DNA from: Jeotgalibacillus sp. R-1-5s-1
GTDB lineage: Bacteria > Bacillota > Bacilli > Bacillales > Jeotgalibacillaceae
Length of the DNA: 62,266 nt
Direction of reading: 5' to 3'
Assembly (NCBI RefSeq): GCF_004405105.1
Contig: NZ_SORW01000044.1
Span: 177,513 to 239,778, forward strand
Shown: positions 8,333 to 16,768 of the stretch, one piece after another
How the letters are laid out: each line of letters opens with the position of its first letter
Position numbering within the stretch: position 1 is the stretch's first letter
Position numbers and translations under genes: made by a program
Notes under the pieces: generated by a model
Seen by the model: only the letters and a program-made list of their open reading frames with translations
Databases searched by the model: none
What the model was told of the DNA's origin: nothing

Positions 8333-9046
8333 ATGACGTCAATCGGTAAAGTAACCACAATCATGCGTCATCCGGTTAAGTCCTTGCGCGGTGAAGAGGT
8401 AGCGGAGACAAGGATCATGAACTACGGGCTGTATGGAGATCGCAGTCATGCACTGATGGATGGCGATCGTTTTTACACCGCTACACAAAATAAAGAACTA
8501 CTCGGCTTTCATGCAGCGTTTGATGGTGAGGAGCAGGACAAGAAATATCCACCTGTTAAGATTTACGGCCCGGAAGAACAGACATTTTATTGGCATGAAG
8601 CAGCCTGCTTATCAACGTTTGAAGAGCTGGCTGGAAAGCCTTTAACACAGCAATCCTACACACCGGAGCACGTTCCTTTTGGTGCGATTGAGGAAGAGCA
8701 TCTGCTGATCGTCAATGCAGCCTCCATTGAGCATCTTGAAAAAACACTTGGAAGGGAGATCGACTGGAGAAGATTTCGTCCGAATCTGATCGTATCCCTA
8801 AATGACGATGTGCCGTTTTCAGAGGAAAAGCTGATCGGACAAAAGATTTCTTTAGGGGAAGCGGGAATCGAAATCGTCCGACCGTGTGAGCGCTGCAGCA
8901 TCATCAATATCGATCCGGAAACACTACACACCGATCCTGCTGTTTTGAAAACAGTTTATCAGCAGTACGAAAACTGCTTTGGCATGTATGCGAAAGTGCT
9001 GAAGGCTGGCAGAGTGCGTGTTGGGGATGATTTAAAGAAGAATTAA
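8333..9046 (+). CDS. MOSC domain protein
   Basis: A 237-residue protein with the N-terminal MOSC beta-barrel motif (RHPVKSLRGEEV) and the C-terminal MOSC core carrying the conserved cysteine in the R-P-C-E-R-C-S segment. MOSC proteins bind sulfur as a Cys persulfide and serve molybdenum cofactor sulfuration or, as in YiiM/YcbX types, reduction of N-hydroxylated compounds. The start at 8333 has AGGGGTG 6 bases upstream; a GTG at 8324 overlaps that site and is rejected. Cytosolic. Confidence 0.85.
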   Translation: MTSIGKVTTIMRHPVKSLRGEEVAETRIMNYGLYGDRSHALMDGDRFYTATQNKELLGFHAAFDGEEQDKKYPPVKIYGPEEQTFYWHEAACLSTFEELAGKPLTQQSYTPEHVPFGAIEEEHLLIVNAASIEHLEKTLGREIDWRRFRPNLIVSLNDDVPFSEEKLIGQKISLGEAGIEIVRPCERCSIINIDPETLHTDPAVLKTVYQQYENCFGMYAKVLKAGRVRVGDDLKKN

Positions 9047-9056
9047 AGCTGCATCT

Positions 9057-9100
9057 TTCATTTATATCGTAAAATAAGATATAATCACACTATACGATAT
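9057..9100 (+). promoter_or_regulatory. MarR-gene promoter with a dyad operator
   Basis: TATAAT at 9080-9085 is a good -10; a weak TTCATT at 9057-9062 lies 17 bases upstream. The -10 is bracketed by a perfect 8 bp inverted repeat, ATATCGTA (9064-9071) and TACGATAT (9093-9100). This layout fits autorepression by the MarR protein encoded just downstream; that link is inferred. Confidence 0.65.
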
Positions 9101-9116
9101 AAACGAGGTGCGCCAG

Positions 9117-9530
9117 ATGAAAGAAGTAAAACAACTGAACGAATGCTGGACCGATCTATATTTCAATCTGCATTATCATCACGAAGAGAAAATTTCTCAC
9201 CAGGCAGTCCGGATTATGCAGCTGCTTGAAAAGTCCGATGAGATTGGGATTAAGGAGATAGCTGCTTTTCTGGGAGTTTCTCACAATACGGGATCAGAAC
9301 ATGTAAAACGCCTGATTGATAAAAAATATATAGAAAAATTCAGAAGTAAGCATGATGAAAGAAGAGTCGTGTTAGCTCTGACGGAGTCAGGCAGGTCCGT
9401 TTTACACCGACATACAAGTCTTGATGAGAAAAAGCTTCAAATGCTTTTGGAATCTTTATCTGACAAGGAACGGGAATCAGTGTTGAATGCGTTTGCTCTT
9501 TTGAGTGAGAAGGCAAAATCATGTTTTTAG
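9117..9530 (+). CDS. MarR family transcriptional regulator
   Basis: A 137-residue winged-helix regulator. The helix-turn-helix covers about residues 42-66 (EIAAFLGVSHNTGSEHVKRL) followed by the wing with the D-E-R-R-V-V-L-A-L-T signature. The ATG at 9117 has ACGAGGTG 6 bases upstream. The dyad flanking its -10 suggests autorepression. It overlaps the next gene, a DUF3147 membrane protein, which is the likely co-regulated target. The ligand is unknown. Confidence 0.88.
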   Translation: MKEVKQLNECWTDLYFNLHYHHEEKISHQAVRIMQLLEKSDEIGIKEIAAFLGVSHNTGSEHVKRLIDKKYIEKFRSKHDERRVVLALTESGRSVLHRHTSLDEKKLQMLLESLSDKERESVLNAFALLSEKAKSCF

Positions 9531-9859
9531 TCGTTAAAATACTCGTCTCAGCTGTAATCATTGCTGTGGTGACGGAGGTTGCACGCCGTTTCCCAACCTA
9601 CGGAGGGCTCATTGCTGCGCTGCCCCTCGTCAGCTTGCTCAGTATTTTCTGGTTATATGTTCAGGGAACTGAGAAGACAGAGCTCAGTAAATTTGCGCTT
9701 GGCGTTTTATGGGGCTTTCCGGCAACAGCCGTTTTGCTGCTGATTGTCTTTTTGTCACTAAAACATTCGCTGAACCTCTTTGTGGGACTCGGGCTTGGGA
9801 TAAGCGGCTGGGTGCTCTTTCTGATGCTGCAGGAGAAGGTTATTCGGGGATGGATTTAA
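9521..9859 (+). CDS. DUF3147-like membrane protein
   Basis: A 112-residue protein with four hydrophobic segments and the motif EVARRFPTYGGLIAALPLVS near residues 20-39, as seen in DUF3147 membrane proteins. The start overlaps the MarR stop by 10 bases, so both are on one transcript. Its function is unknown. Its terminator, starting 17 bases after the stop, has been split by an insertion sequence. Confidence 0.7.
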   Translation: MFLVVKILVSAVIIAVVTEVARRFPTYGGLIAALPLVSLLSIFWLYVQGTEKTELSKFALGVLWGFPATAVLLLIVFLSLKHSLNLFVGLGLGISGWVLFLMLQEKVIRGWI

Positions 9860-9962
9860 TACACTGTATGATGAGAAAAAGCTCCGGCGATTATGATATG
9901 CTCCCTTCAAAGTAGACAGAGAAATAATAAAAATTCTCTACTACTCTGAAGGGGGCATTTTT

Positions 9963-10658
9963 GTGTCTAAAAGAACGACTGGCCATACATTAGATGAAAA
10001 ATTAAAAGCAGTATTATCTGTCTTAGATGAGAAGAAGTCGATGGGTGTGGTATCAAGAGATTACCAGATCGCTGAAAAGACCATCAAATCTTGGGTCCGT
10101 AAATATCAATCTGATGGAATCGACGGATTGAAGGAATCGAAGACCTGGAAAGCGTACTCACAGGAATTGAAACGACAGGCAGTGGATTATTATCTGGCGG
10201 GTCAAGGGAGCCTCAGTGAGACCTGTGCTCGTTTCAACATTTCAACTTCCTCTGTTTTACGAAGATGGATAAAGCGTTACACTAGTGGAAAAGACTTAAA
10301 ATCCACTAGTGAGGGGAATAAAAAGATGAGCACAGGACGCAAGACAACACTACAGGAACGGATAGAGATCGTCCAATACGCAATCGCCCACGACCTTGAC
10401 TATCATGGGGCTGCGGAGAAATATCAGGTCTCGTATCAACAGGTCTATGGATGGGTACGGAAATATCAGGCTGATGGAGAGATAGGACTTCACGATCGAC
10501 GCGGTAAGACCTTGGAGTCAAAGTCGAATCTGACAGAAGTGGAAAAATTGAAGCTGCGCATCAAAGAACTGGACCATCGCAACCGATACCTTGAAACGGA
10601 GAACGGTCTGTTAAAAAAGCTGAAGGAAATCGAAAGGAGGGCCAGCATGCGCGATTAG
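9963..10658 (+). CDS. IS150-type transposase OrfA
   Basis: A 231-residue DNA-binding subunit with a GTG start. It carries repeated helix-turn-helix units (around 14-55, 60-95 and 118-160), each with the Y-Q-x-S/A-E-K/x-x-x-x-W-V-R-K-Y pattern, and a C-terminal leucine-zipper-like helix (about 195-225). A slippery A-AAA-AAG at 10613-10619 lies near its end, in the region overlapping the orfB frame. OrfA alone usually acts as a regulator of transposition. Confidence 0.9.
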   Translation: MSKRTTGHTLDEKLKAVLSVLDEKKSMGVVSRDYQIAEKTIKSWVRKYQSDGIDGLKESKTWKAYSQELKRQAVDYYLAGQGSLSETCARFNISTSSVLRRWIKRYTSGKDLKSTSEGNKKMSTGRKTTLQERIEIVQYAIAHDLDYHGAAEKYQVSYQQVYGWVRKYQADGEIGLHDRRGKTLESKSNLTEVEKLKLRIKELDHRNRYLETENGLLKKLKEIERRASMRD

Positions 10659-11533
10659 GGATTCATCTGCATAAGTTTCAGGCGATCCATGACTATCATG
10701 AAGAGACAAAAGCGTCGATCCAACTGCTTTGTCAACTGCTTGAAGTATCACGATCCGGTTACTACAAATGGCTGAACCATACACCGACTGACCAACAGGA
10801 GGAAAATGAATGGCTACTCGGAGAGATCAAGAGGTTGTTCAACAAGCATCAAGGGATCCTGGGCTACCGACGGATCACCGTGTTCATCAACCGTCGGTTC
10901 AAGAAGCAGTACAATCGCAAACGGATTCGTCGTCTGATGATCAAGCTCTGCTTGAAGTCTTTCATTCGCCGGTCGAACGGCTATTGTACGAAGACCAGCT
11001 ATGTCAACATCGAGGATAACGTCTTGAATCGCGCGTTCACAGCGAGCCAGCCCAATCAGAAATGGGTGACGGACATCACGCACCTGCATTACGGTCTTGG
11101 GAACAAGGCTTATTTGAGTGTGATCAAGGACTTGTATGACGGGTCTGTCGTGGCCTATAAGGTCGGTCACTTCAACAACAACGCCTTGGTGATGGATACG
11201 CTGAAGGCAGCCATCGAAGCGAACCCAGACGCGAACCCCCTACTCCATAGCGACCGTGGATCACAGTATACATCGAAGGAATACCGCTACATCACGACAC
11301 AGGCAGGGATTACGCGCAGTATGTCCCGTGTCGGGAAGTGTATCGACAACGCACCGATAGAGAGCTTTTTCGGTCACTTCAAATGTGAGAAATATACATT
11401 GAAACCGTACAAGAGCTATGAAGAATTAGTCAACGACATTGATCAATATATGCGATTTTACAACGAGGAACGTTATCAAGAGAAATTAAACAACCTGGCA
11501 CCGATGGAATATCGGTACCAGGCCGTAGCGTAG
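10619..11533 (+). CDS. IS150-type transposase OrfB (expressed as OrfAB fusion)
   Basis: Reads in the -1 frame relative to OrfA and is open from before the slippery site to 11533. It contains the rve integrase core with the catalytic triad in the W-V-T-D-I-T, H-S-D-R-G-S-Q-Y and A-P-I-E-S-F-F-G motifs, preceded by the helical H-Q-G-I-L-G-Y-R-R-I domain. No good start with a ribosome site is present at the 5' end, supporting production by frameshifting at 10613-10619. The exact 5' end given is the frameshift point. Confidence 0.88.
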   Translation, partial: AEGNRKEGQHARLGIHLHKFQAIHDYHEETKASIQLLCQLLEVSRSGYYKWLNHTPTDQQEENEWLLGEIKRLFNKHQGILGYRRITVFINRRFKKQYNRKRIRRLMIKLCLKSFIRRSNGYCTKTSYVNIEDNVLNRAFTASQPNQKWVTDITHLHYGLGNKAYLSVIKDLYDGSVVAYKVGHFNNNALVMDTLKAAIEANPDANPLLHSDRGSQYTSKEYRYITTQAGITRSMSRVGKCIDNAPIESFFGHFKCEKYTLKPYKSYEELVNDIDQYMRFYNEERYQEKLNNLAPMEYRYQAVA

Positions 11534-11656
11534 TTCTAGCTTTTTCTTTTTTACTGTCTACTTGACAGGGGGCAGTTCAATTATGCCGGAGCTTTTTCCA
11601 TGATGATTATCTTAATAACGTGACAGGTCATTCTTCATTTTTTAGATTAGCGTAAT

Positions 11657-11832
11657 TGTTTTGATGTCGCTAGCAAGCTTATTTCTGTCGATAGGTAGGC
11701 TTTTTCTGTTGATCGACTCTCTTAATGGGCTGAATTTGTTGTTAGCGCAGGCTTTAATGTTAATAGACTCGTTATTGTTGTCGATAGCTCTTCCATATCT
11801 GTTGATAGCACCGAGGGATCTGTCGACAGACG
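11657..11832 (-). repeat. Phased 21-bp array, family E
   Basis: The word TGTYGATAG (plus strand) starts at 11665, 11686, 11707, 11737, 11758, 11779, 11800 and 11821: steps of 21, 21, 30, 21, 21, 21 and 21. Read on the minus strand this is five units, a 30 bp step, then three units. It fills the gap between the insertion sequence and the MFS gene. The minus strand gives an open frame with 7-residue repeats and one 10-residue unit, but there is no ribosome site for it. Confidence 0.85.
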
Positions 11833-11888
11833 AACCGGCATCATTGAGCGACATGAAATTCAAAATGCTCCTCTACTTACAAATCATA

Positions 11889-13103
11889 TTAAGAAGGATT
11901 TTTCACACTTTCAAATATGATGAATCTTCTAAACACCACCACCAGGACTGCCCCAAATATCAGCATGCCCCCAGCCAATAAAAACACAAATCTCACACCT
12001 GCTGCCTCTACAAGTACACCTGCCAGCAGCGTGGAGATGGCGTAGGTTGAAAAACTGACTGCCTCCTGTGCAGCGTATACTTTAGGTAACTCGTGCTCTT
12101 TTACTTTGAGTTGTAAGAGTGTGTCTTGTGTGATGCCTTTGATCTGTGAAGCGAAACCAAACAGGGCTGATAGCACCAAAGCAGTCCAGGGATTGGTGAT
12201 CAGGCCGAAGGTAAGAGTGGACAATGCGCCAATCCATGCAGTCAATATGACTACCTTTCGCGTTTGCTCGTGAAGCAGCTGATCCACTTTGATGGCAATC
12301 AGTCCACCGATGATCAGTCCGGCAAAAAAACTTGAATTAATATAACCCCACCAGGCTTCACTCGTCTGCAGCACCTCAGCCACATATACGTACATAATGG
12401 CTGCGACCCAGACCACACCCGCATTAACCTCGATCATATCCACGAATGTAACAAGTCTCAAAAAGGGGCTTTTCCAGATGGCTTTCCATCCGGCACGCCT
12501 GTCTTTTGATGAATGATCCCCTTGGACAGCGCTGACGGTGTGACGTTTCGCAAGCATTCCGGCAAGCATGGCTGATCCGGCATAAAGGGAAACAGTCATC
12601 CACATGACTGACTCAGGAGACCAGAACGCGACCAAAATTCCGCCAAGCGGCCATGCACTCAGCTGAATCGTCTGTGTGACGACGCCCATCCATCCATTGG
12701 CTTTCACAAGGCGCTCTTTTTCCACCAGCCTCGGAATCAGCGCATAACTCGCAGGCGTCGCCCAACCATCTAAAAAAGCAATCCCGATGACGAATAAAAA
12801 GGTCACAAGGATCGCTTCCTTTGTTAAATACGGATAGCTGATGGCAAGCACCAGCAACAATAAAGTCTTACCACCCTGTGAACAAGCAAGCAGTGACGGC
12901 AAAGAATAACGATCCATCACATACGGGGCTGCGAGCGCACCAAAAAAGCGGGCGCTCATACTGAAAAATGGCAGCAGCGCTATATAAACAGCTGAACCCG
13001 TCAGCAAATAAATCGTTGAGATCAAAGAGACAATATAAAACACATCCCCAAGATTCGCCAGCGACTGACCCATCCACAGGAAACGAAACGAATGATTCCT
13101 CAT
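11889..13103 (-). CDS. MFS efflux transporter
   Basis: A 404-residue transporter with about 12 hydrophobic spans of the drug-exporter type (MFS_3-like, as in macrolide exporters and EntS). The N-half carries the short loop V-M-D-R-Y between helices 2 and 3 in place of the full motif A, and the center has a basic loop around 190-210. The start has AAAAAGGAG about 8 bases upstream. Transported compound unknown. It stands alone, divergent from the efflux operon at 13374. Confidence 0.85.
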   Translation of the reverse strand: MRNHSFRFLWMGQSLANLGDVFYIVSLISTIYLLTGSAVYIALLPFFSMSARFFGALAAPYVMDRYSLPSLLACSQGGKTLLLLVLAISYPYLTKEAILVTFLFVIGIAFLDGWATPASYALIPRLVEKERLVKANGWMGVVTQTIQLSAWPLGGILVAFWSPESVMWMTVSLYAGSAMLAGMLAKRHTVSAVQGDHSSKDRRAGWKAIWKSPFLRLVTFVDMIEVNAGVVWVAAIMYVYVAEVLQTSEAWWGYINSSFFAGLIIGGLIAIKVDQLLHEQTRKVVILTAWIGALSTLTFGLITNPWTALVLSALFGFASQIKGITQDTLLQLKVKEHELPKVYAAQEAVSFSTYAISTLLAGVLVEAAGVRFVFLLAGGMLIFGAVLVVVFRRFIIFESVKNPS

Positions 13104-13202
13104 TTTCCTGCTCCTTTTTCATTATTCAGTTTGATAAAGGGGAAAATGAATGTCTACACTCGTTTGTTCTCCGATCTGTTTTTTTACATACTACCATATT
13201 CA

Positions 13203-13265
13203 GGTGACAGGCACCCGTCGAATTTTGTCTGATGCATTCGACAGTTTTCGGGAGGTGCCTGGCAC
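13203..13265. repeat. Palindromic intergenic repeat (GGTGCCTGGCACC type)
   Basis: The left end GGTGACAGGCACC (13203-13215) and the right end GGTGCCTGGCACC (13253-13265) enclose a second near-palindrome, GTCGAAT...ATTCGAC. GGTGCCTGGCACC is itself almost perfectly self-complementary. Repeats of this class are common between genes in Bacillales and resemble REP elements; here it lies between the divergent MFS and adaptor genes. Confidence 0.7.
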
Positions 13266-13310
13266 CTCAAAGCACCTCAAAGCAATAAAAGTCCTCAAAA
13301 ACCTTCCTTC

Positions 13311-13329
13311 CGTTCATATTTCGTTCATA
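13311..13329 (+). promoter_or_regulatory. Candidate response-regulator direct repeat upstream of the efflux operon
   Basis: CGTTCATA occurs at 13311-13318 and again at 13322-13329, an 11 bp step that places both on the same face of the helix. OmpR-family regulators typically bind such direct repeats. It lies 45 bases before the adaptor gene, whose operon encodes its own OmpR-type regulator, so autoregulation is likely but inferred. Confidence 0.5.
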
Positions 13330-13373
13330 ACTACCCACTATTCTATCCTCATCAACCAAAAGGAGGAAATAAC

Positions 13374-14243
13374 ATGTCAAAAAATAAACGTAAAAAAAGA
13401 GGCTGGATGATAGGAGGGATTGTGGTGGTGGCAGCTGTTGCGATTGCGGGTCCTTTGTTTGCAGCGGAGGATCAGGGTGAAAGGAAGACGGAGGAGGTAC
13501 TTGAGGAAACGGTTACTACGTACAATTATTTTTCTGGGAATTTGAGTCCTGCTGAACGTACGGTTGTGAGAGCCGATCAGATGGATACGCTGACGATTGT
13601 GGTTGAGGAGGGACAGGAGGTTTCTGAAGGTGATGTACTGGCGGAAGGAAGTCAGTCGACGATTACTGCGCCTGAATCAGGTACGGTTCATGGTGTTCAG
13701 GCAGAGGATGGACCGGTGACTCAGGGGGCTCCTCTGATGGAGATTGTGGATTATCAGTCGTTACAGGCGATTGTTCAAATAGATGAATCTGATATTGGTT
13801 CCGTTTCTGAGGGTGATGAGATGACGGTCCGGATTTCTGCATCAGGTGAGGAAGTAACAGGAACGATTGTTACGGTATCCAATGAGGCATCTGCAAATCA
13901 AACGCCGAGTGCGCGTGCTTACTTTACTGCTGAGGTAGAGCTTGAGAAGCTTGAGGGAATGCGTGCGGGAATGACGGTTGAGGCAATGATGGTGAGGGAT
14001 GAGTCGGTTCAGGTTCCTACACTATCTTTAGATGGAATTGAATATGACGACCAGGATCAGGCTTTTGTCTGGGTGGAGAATGATGAAGGTGATCTCGAGA
14101 AGCGATTTGTTGAAACCGGTTTAACGGATGGTATGCGCATTGAGATAACAGAAGGTCTTTCGCCCGGTGACCGTATCGTGATTGAAGAAACGTCAGCAGG
14201 CGGAGGTTTTGCACCCCCGATGATGGGAGGGGGAGGACAATGA
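13374..14243 (+). CDS. Efflux adaptor protein (HlyD/MacA-like)
   Basis: A 289-residue membrane-anchored adaptor: a basic start, one membrane helix (about 11-30), then a lipoyl-like barrel (E-G-Q-E-V-S-E-G-D-V-L near 76-86 and T-A-P-E-S-G-T-V near 93-100), a beta-barrel and a membrane-proximal domain, ending in a Gly/Met-rich tail. The long coiled-coil hairpin of Gram-negative MacA is absent, as in B. subtilis YknX-type proteins. Its end overlaps the ATPase start by 4 bases. It should link the permease to cell-wall-side substrates. Confidence 0.88.
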   Translation: MSKNKRKKRGWMIGGIVVVAAVAIAGPLFAAEDQGERKTEEVLEETVTTYNYFSGNLSPAERTVVRADQMDTLTIVVEEGQEVSEGDVLAEGSQSTITAPESGTVHGVQAEDGPVTQGAPLMEIVDYQSLQAIVQIDESDIGSVSEGDEMTVRISASGEEVTGTIVTVSNEASANQTPSARAYFTAEVELEKLEGMRAGMTVEAMMVRDESVQVPTLSLDGIEYDDQDQAFVWVENDEGDLEKRFVETGLTDGMRIEITEGLSPGDRIVIEETSAGGGFAPPMMGGGGQ

Positions 14244-14929
14244 GTACCATTGTCGAAATGAACGGACTGACCAAAACCTACAAGCTGGGCGAGGAATTGC
14301 AAACGGTGCTGACATCTATTGACCTTATCATTCATAAAGGGGACTTCATCTCGGTGCTTGGACCCTCCGGATCAGGAAAATCAACACTGATGAATATGAT
14401 TGGCTGTCTTGATACACCTAGCTCTGGTGAATATAAAATCAGTAACCAAAGTGTATCTGAAATGACAGAAGCAGAGCTTGCGATCCTGAGAAATAAGGAA
14501 ATCGGATTTGTGTTTCAGCAATTTCAGCTTTTACCACGTTTGTCTATTCTGGAAAATGTAGAGCTCCCGCTGATTTATTCCAGAGTCTCTAAAAAAGAGA
14601 GGAGACAAAGAGCGACTGAGCTTCTGGGAAAAGTGGGGCTTGGCGACAAGCTGACACATCGTCCTAATCAATTATCAGGTGGTCAGCAGCAGCGTGTTGC
14701 CATTGCGCGTGCATTGGTGACCAATCCGGCTATTTTGCTGGCGGACGAACCGACCGGTGCTCTTGACCAGAAAACCGGAAAACAGATCATGGATCTTTTT
14801 GTCCAGCTGCACCGTGAAGGGAAAACAATTGTCATGATCACGCACGATGAAAAGATTGCCCGTTATGGGAGCCGGATTATACATCTGTTGGACGGAGAAA
14901 TAAGAGAGGAGGATGTCGCCCATGTTTAG
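14240..14929 (+). CDS. ABC transporter ATPase (MacB/YknY-like)
   Basis: A 229-residue ATPase of the lipoprotein-release/MacB type. Walker A is GPSGSGKST (about 41-49), the Q-loop FVFQQFQLLP, the signature LSGGQQQR, Walker B ILLADEPTGALD and the H-loop MITHDEK. It powers the FtsX-type permease encoded next. ATGA overlap with the adaptor gene and an 8-base overlap with the permease show one operon. Confidence 0.95.
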   Translation: MSTIVEMNGLTKTYKLGEELQTVLTSIDLIIHKGDFISVLGPSGSGKSTLMNMIGCLDTPSSGEYKISNQSVSEMTEAELAILRNKEIGFVFQQFQLLPRLSILENVELPLIYSRVSKKERRQRATELLGKVGLGDKLTHRPNQLSGGQQQRVAIARALVTNPAILLADEPTGALDQKTGKQIMDLFVQLHREGKTIVMITHDEKIARYGSRIIHLLDGEIREEDVAHV

Positions 14930-16085
14930 AGAAAATATACGTATGGCTTGGCTGAATATTGCTGCAAACAGAATGCGTTCGTTTTTGACGATGCTTGGAA
15001 TTGTAATTGGTGTCGGAGCGATCATTGCCCTGATGACGATCGTGAATGGTGCGACCGAATCCATAAATGAAGAAATATCCACTTTTGGAGCCGATCGTGT
15101 GAGTCTACAGATTCAGGGTACCGAATTAAAAGCAGGATTGACTGCCAGTGAGGTCGAAGAGTTAAGTAGTATGGAGGATATCAAGGGTGTCTCTCCGTCA
15201 GTAAATGGACTTGTTTCAAATGCATTTTCCACCGAACAAATTCAGTTATCGGGTAGAAGTGATGTTTACTTCAATCAGACTCCTGATGCACTGGAGAGGG
15301 GAAGAGGCATTACAGTAGCCGATGTTGAGCAGGAAACGGCTGTAGCAGTGATCGGGTCATCGCTTGCAGATGAATGGTTTCCGACACAAAACCCGATTAA
15401 TGAGACGGTTGAATTGAATGGACGTACGTTTACAGTCGTTGGGGTACTGGCCCCATCGAGCAGCTTTTCCGTCACATCAGTTAATGATATGGTGATCACA
15501 CCTTATTCGACTGCACAGCGCGTGCTGGGCGTTACGTCTGTAAACCAGGCTGATCTATATATGGATACTGGCGCAGATGCAAATGAGATTGTAGATGAGA
15601 CGACCGTCATTTTGCAGCGGGCTTTTAATCAGAGAGAGGATGTATTTACGGTTACGAATTTTGAGGATGCCCTGGCTTCAATCGATCAGATTAATTCAAT
15701 GCTATCGATGCTGCTTGTTGGAATCGCCTCTATTTCTCTGCTGGTAGGCGGAATTGGAATTATGAATATGATGCTTGTGTCAGTAACAGAGAGAACGAGC
15801 GAGATCGGGCTGAGAAAAGCACTCGGTGCATCACCCCGGTATATCCAGCTGCAATTTTTACTGGAATCAACGTTCTTATCATTACTGGGAGGTGCAATTG
15901 GTATTGCTTTTGGAATGGGGCTTGCGTATCTCGTATGTTTAGCTATGGGAATCGGGTTCACATTATCTGGTACAGCCCTGTTGCTGGCTGTCGGGTTTTC
16001 AGTGGGGATCGGTGTTCTATTCGGCTTTATTCCGGCGAGAAGAGCTTCCCGTCTGAATCCAATTGTGGCACTCCGAAGCGTATAG
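14922..16085 (+). CDS. MacB-type ABC permease (FtsX domain)
   Basis: A 387-residue permease: an N-terminal helix (about 17-40, motif LTMLGIVIGVGAI), a large extracytoplasmic MacB periplasmic-core-like domain, and three C-terminal helices with the T-E-R-x-x-E-I-G-L-R-K-A-L-G-A FtsX motif. MacB-like pumps act by mechanotransmission rather than direct passage. The start at 14922 is chosen because GAGGAGG is 9 bases upstream; an ATG at 14913 abuts that site. With the adaptor and ATPase it forms a three-part exporter of unknown substrate. Confidence 0.93.
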   Translation: MFRENIRMAWLNIAANRMRSFLTMLGIVIGVGAIIALMTIVNGATESINEEISTFGADRVSLQIQGTELKAGLTASEVEELSSMEDIKGVSPSVNGLVSNAFSTEQIQLSGRSDVYFNQTPDALERGRGITVADVEQETAVAVIGSSLADEWFPTQNPINETVELNGRTFTVVGVLAPSSSFSVTSVNDMVITPYSTAQRVLGVTSVNQADLYMDTGADANEIVDETTVILQRAFNQREDVFTVTNFEDALASIDQINSMLSMLLVGIASISLLVGGIGIMNMMLVSVTERTSEIGLRKALGASPRYIQLQFLLESTFLSLLGGAIGIAFGMGLAYLVCLAMGIGFTLSGTALLLAVGFSVGIGVLFGFIPARRASRLNPIVALRSV

Positions 16086-16096
16086 GAGGAGATGAG

Positions 16097-16768
16097 ATGG
16101 TCCGGATTTTAATCGTTGAGGATGATGAAGGACTTCGTCATTATTTAAAGGAGGGACTGAGTCAGGCAGGTTACATAGTCATCGAAGCTGAAGATGGCTC
16201 GGACGCATTGGACCTGCTGGATCAACAGGCGATAGATCTGATGATTACAGATGTGATGATGCCAAACCTGGATGGTGTGACACTGACATCAGAACTTAGG
16301 GAAGTATACGTTTTCCCTATTCTGATGCTGACAGCCCTTGAATCCATTACGGATAAAAAGAAGGGATTTTTATCTGGAGCAGATGATTATCTGGTAAAGC
16401 CGGTTGAACTTGAAGAGCTGCTTCTCAGAGTCAACGCTCTGCTCCGGAGATCAAATATTGCAAGAGAAAAAAAGATTGCCTTTGGAAGAACGGTCATAGA
16501 AGAAGCTGCAAGGGTTGTGATCTATGAAAACGAAAGAATCGAATTCCCGATGAAGGAGTTTGATATTCTGTTTAAGCTGGCATCGAATCCCCGGAAAATC
16601 TTTACCCGTCAGCAACTGATGGATGATATATGGGGCTATGAGGCGGAAAGCGACCTGCGCACGATTGATGTTCATATCAAACGTATTCGGAAACGCCTTG
16701 AGCATATAGAGGATATAGAAGTGAAAACGGTTTGGGGACTTGGGTACCGGCTGGAGGTTCAGAAATGA
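16097..16768 (+). CDS. OmpR-type response regulator of the efflux operon
   Basis: A 223-residue regulator. Receiver: E8-D9-D10 pocket, phosphoacceptor in L-M-I-T-D-V-M-M-P, Lys in L-V-K-P-V. C-terminal winged helix with D-L-R-T-I-D-V-H-I-K-R-I-R-K-R. The start at 16097 follows TAGGAGGAG; a longer in-frame opening from 15935 only overlaps the permease and is rejected. It likely controls the operon through the direct repeats at 13311. Confidence 0.93.
   Translation: MVRILIVEDDEGLRHYLKEGLSQAGYIVIEAEDGSDALDLLDQQAIDLMITDVMMPNLDGVTLTSELREVYVFPILMLTALESITDKKKGFLSGADDYLVKPVELEELLLRVNALLRRSNIAREKKIAFGRTVIEEAARVVIYENERIEFPMKEFDILFKLASNPRKIFTRQQLMDDIWGYEAESDLRTIDVHIKRIRKRLEHIEDIEVKTVWGLGYRLEVQK

Larger units (their letters stand above)
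9894..11579 (+). mobile_element. IS3 family, IS150-type insertion sequence
   Basis: About 1686 bp. The ends are imperfect inverted repeats of about 26 bp: left TGATATGCTCCC... to 9919, right, read inward, TGAACTGCCCCC... from 11579 to 11554, sharing an AAGTAGACAG core. They are flanked by a 4 bp direct repeat, ATTA (9890-9893 and 11580-11583). It encodes two overlapping frames, orfA and orfB, of the IS3 type. Both look intact, so the element may be active. Confidence 0.9.
9876..11597 (+). terminator. Rho-independent terminator split by IS insertion
   Basis: The left arm AAAAAGCTCCGGC (9876-9888) and the right arm GCCGGAGCTTTTT (11585-11597) are a perfect 13 bp inverted match and originally enclosed a loop of about six bases (GATTAT). 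The insertion sequence at 9894-11579 lies exactly in that loop, with ATTA duplicated on both sides. With 1.7 kb between the arms the original terminator should no longer fold efficiently. Confidence 0.85.

Noticed and set aside
11642-11863. A 73-residue minus-strand reading frame with heptad repeats
   Set aside because: It lies on the family E array, has no ribosome site, and its repeats follow from the 21 bp spacing; kept as a repeat, not a gene.
15935-16096. A 54-residue N-terminal extension of the efflux response regulator
   Set aside because: It overlaps the permease in another frame and the receiver domain begins normally at 16097 after a TAGGAGGAG site.
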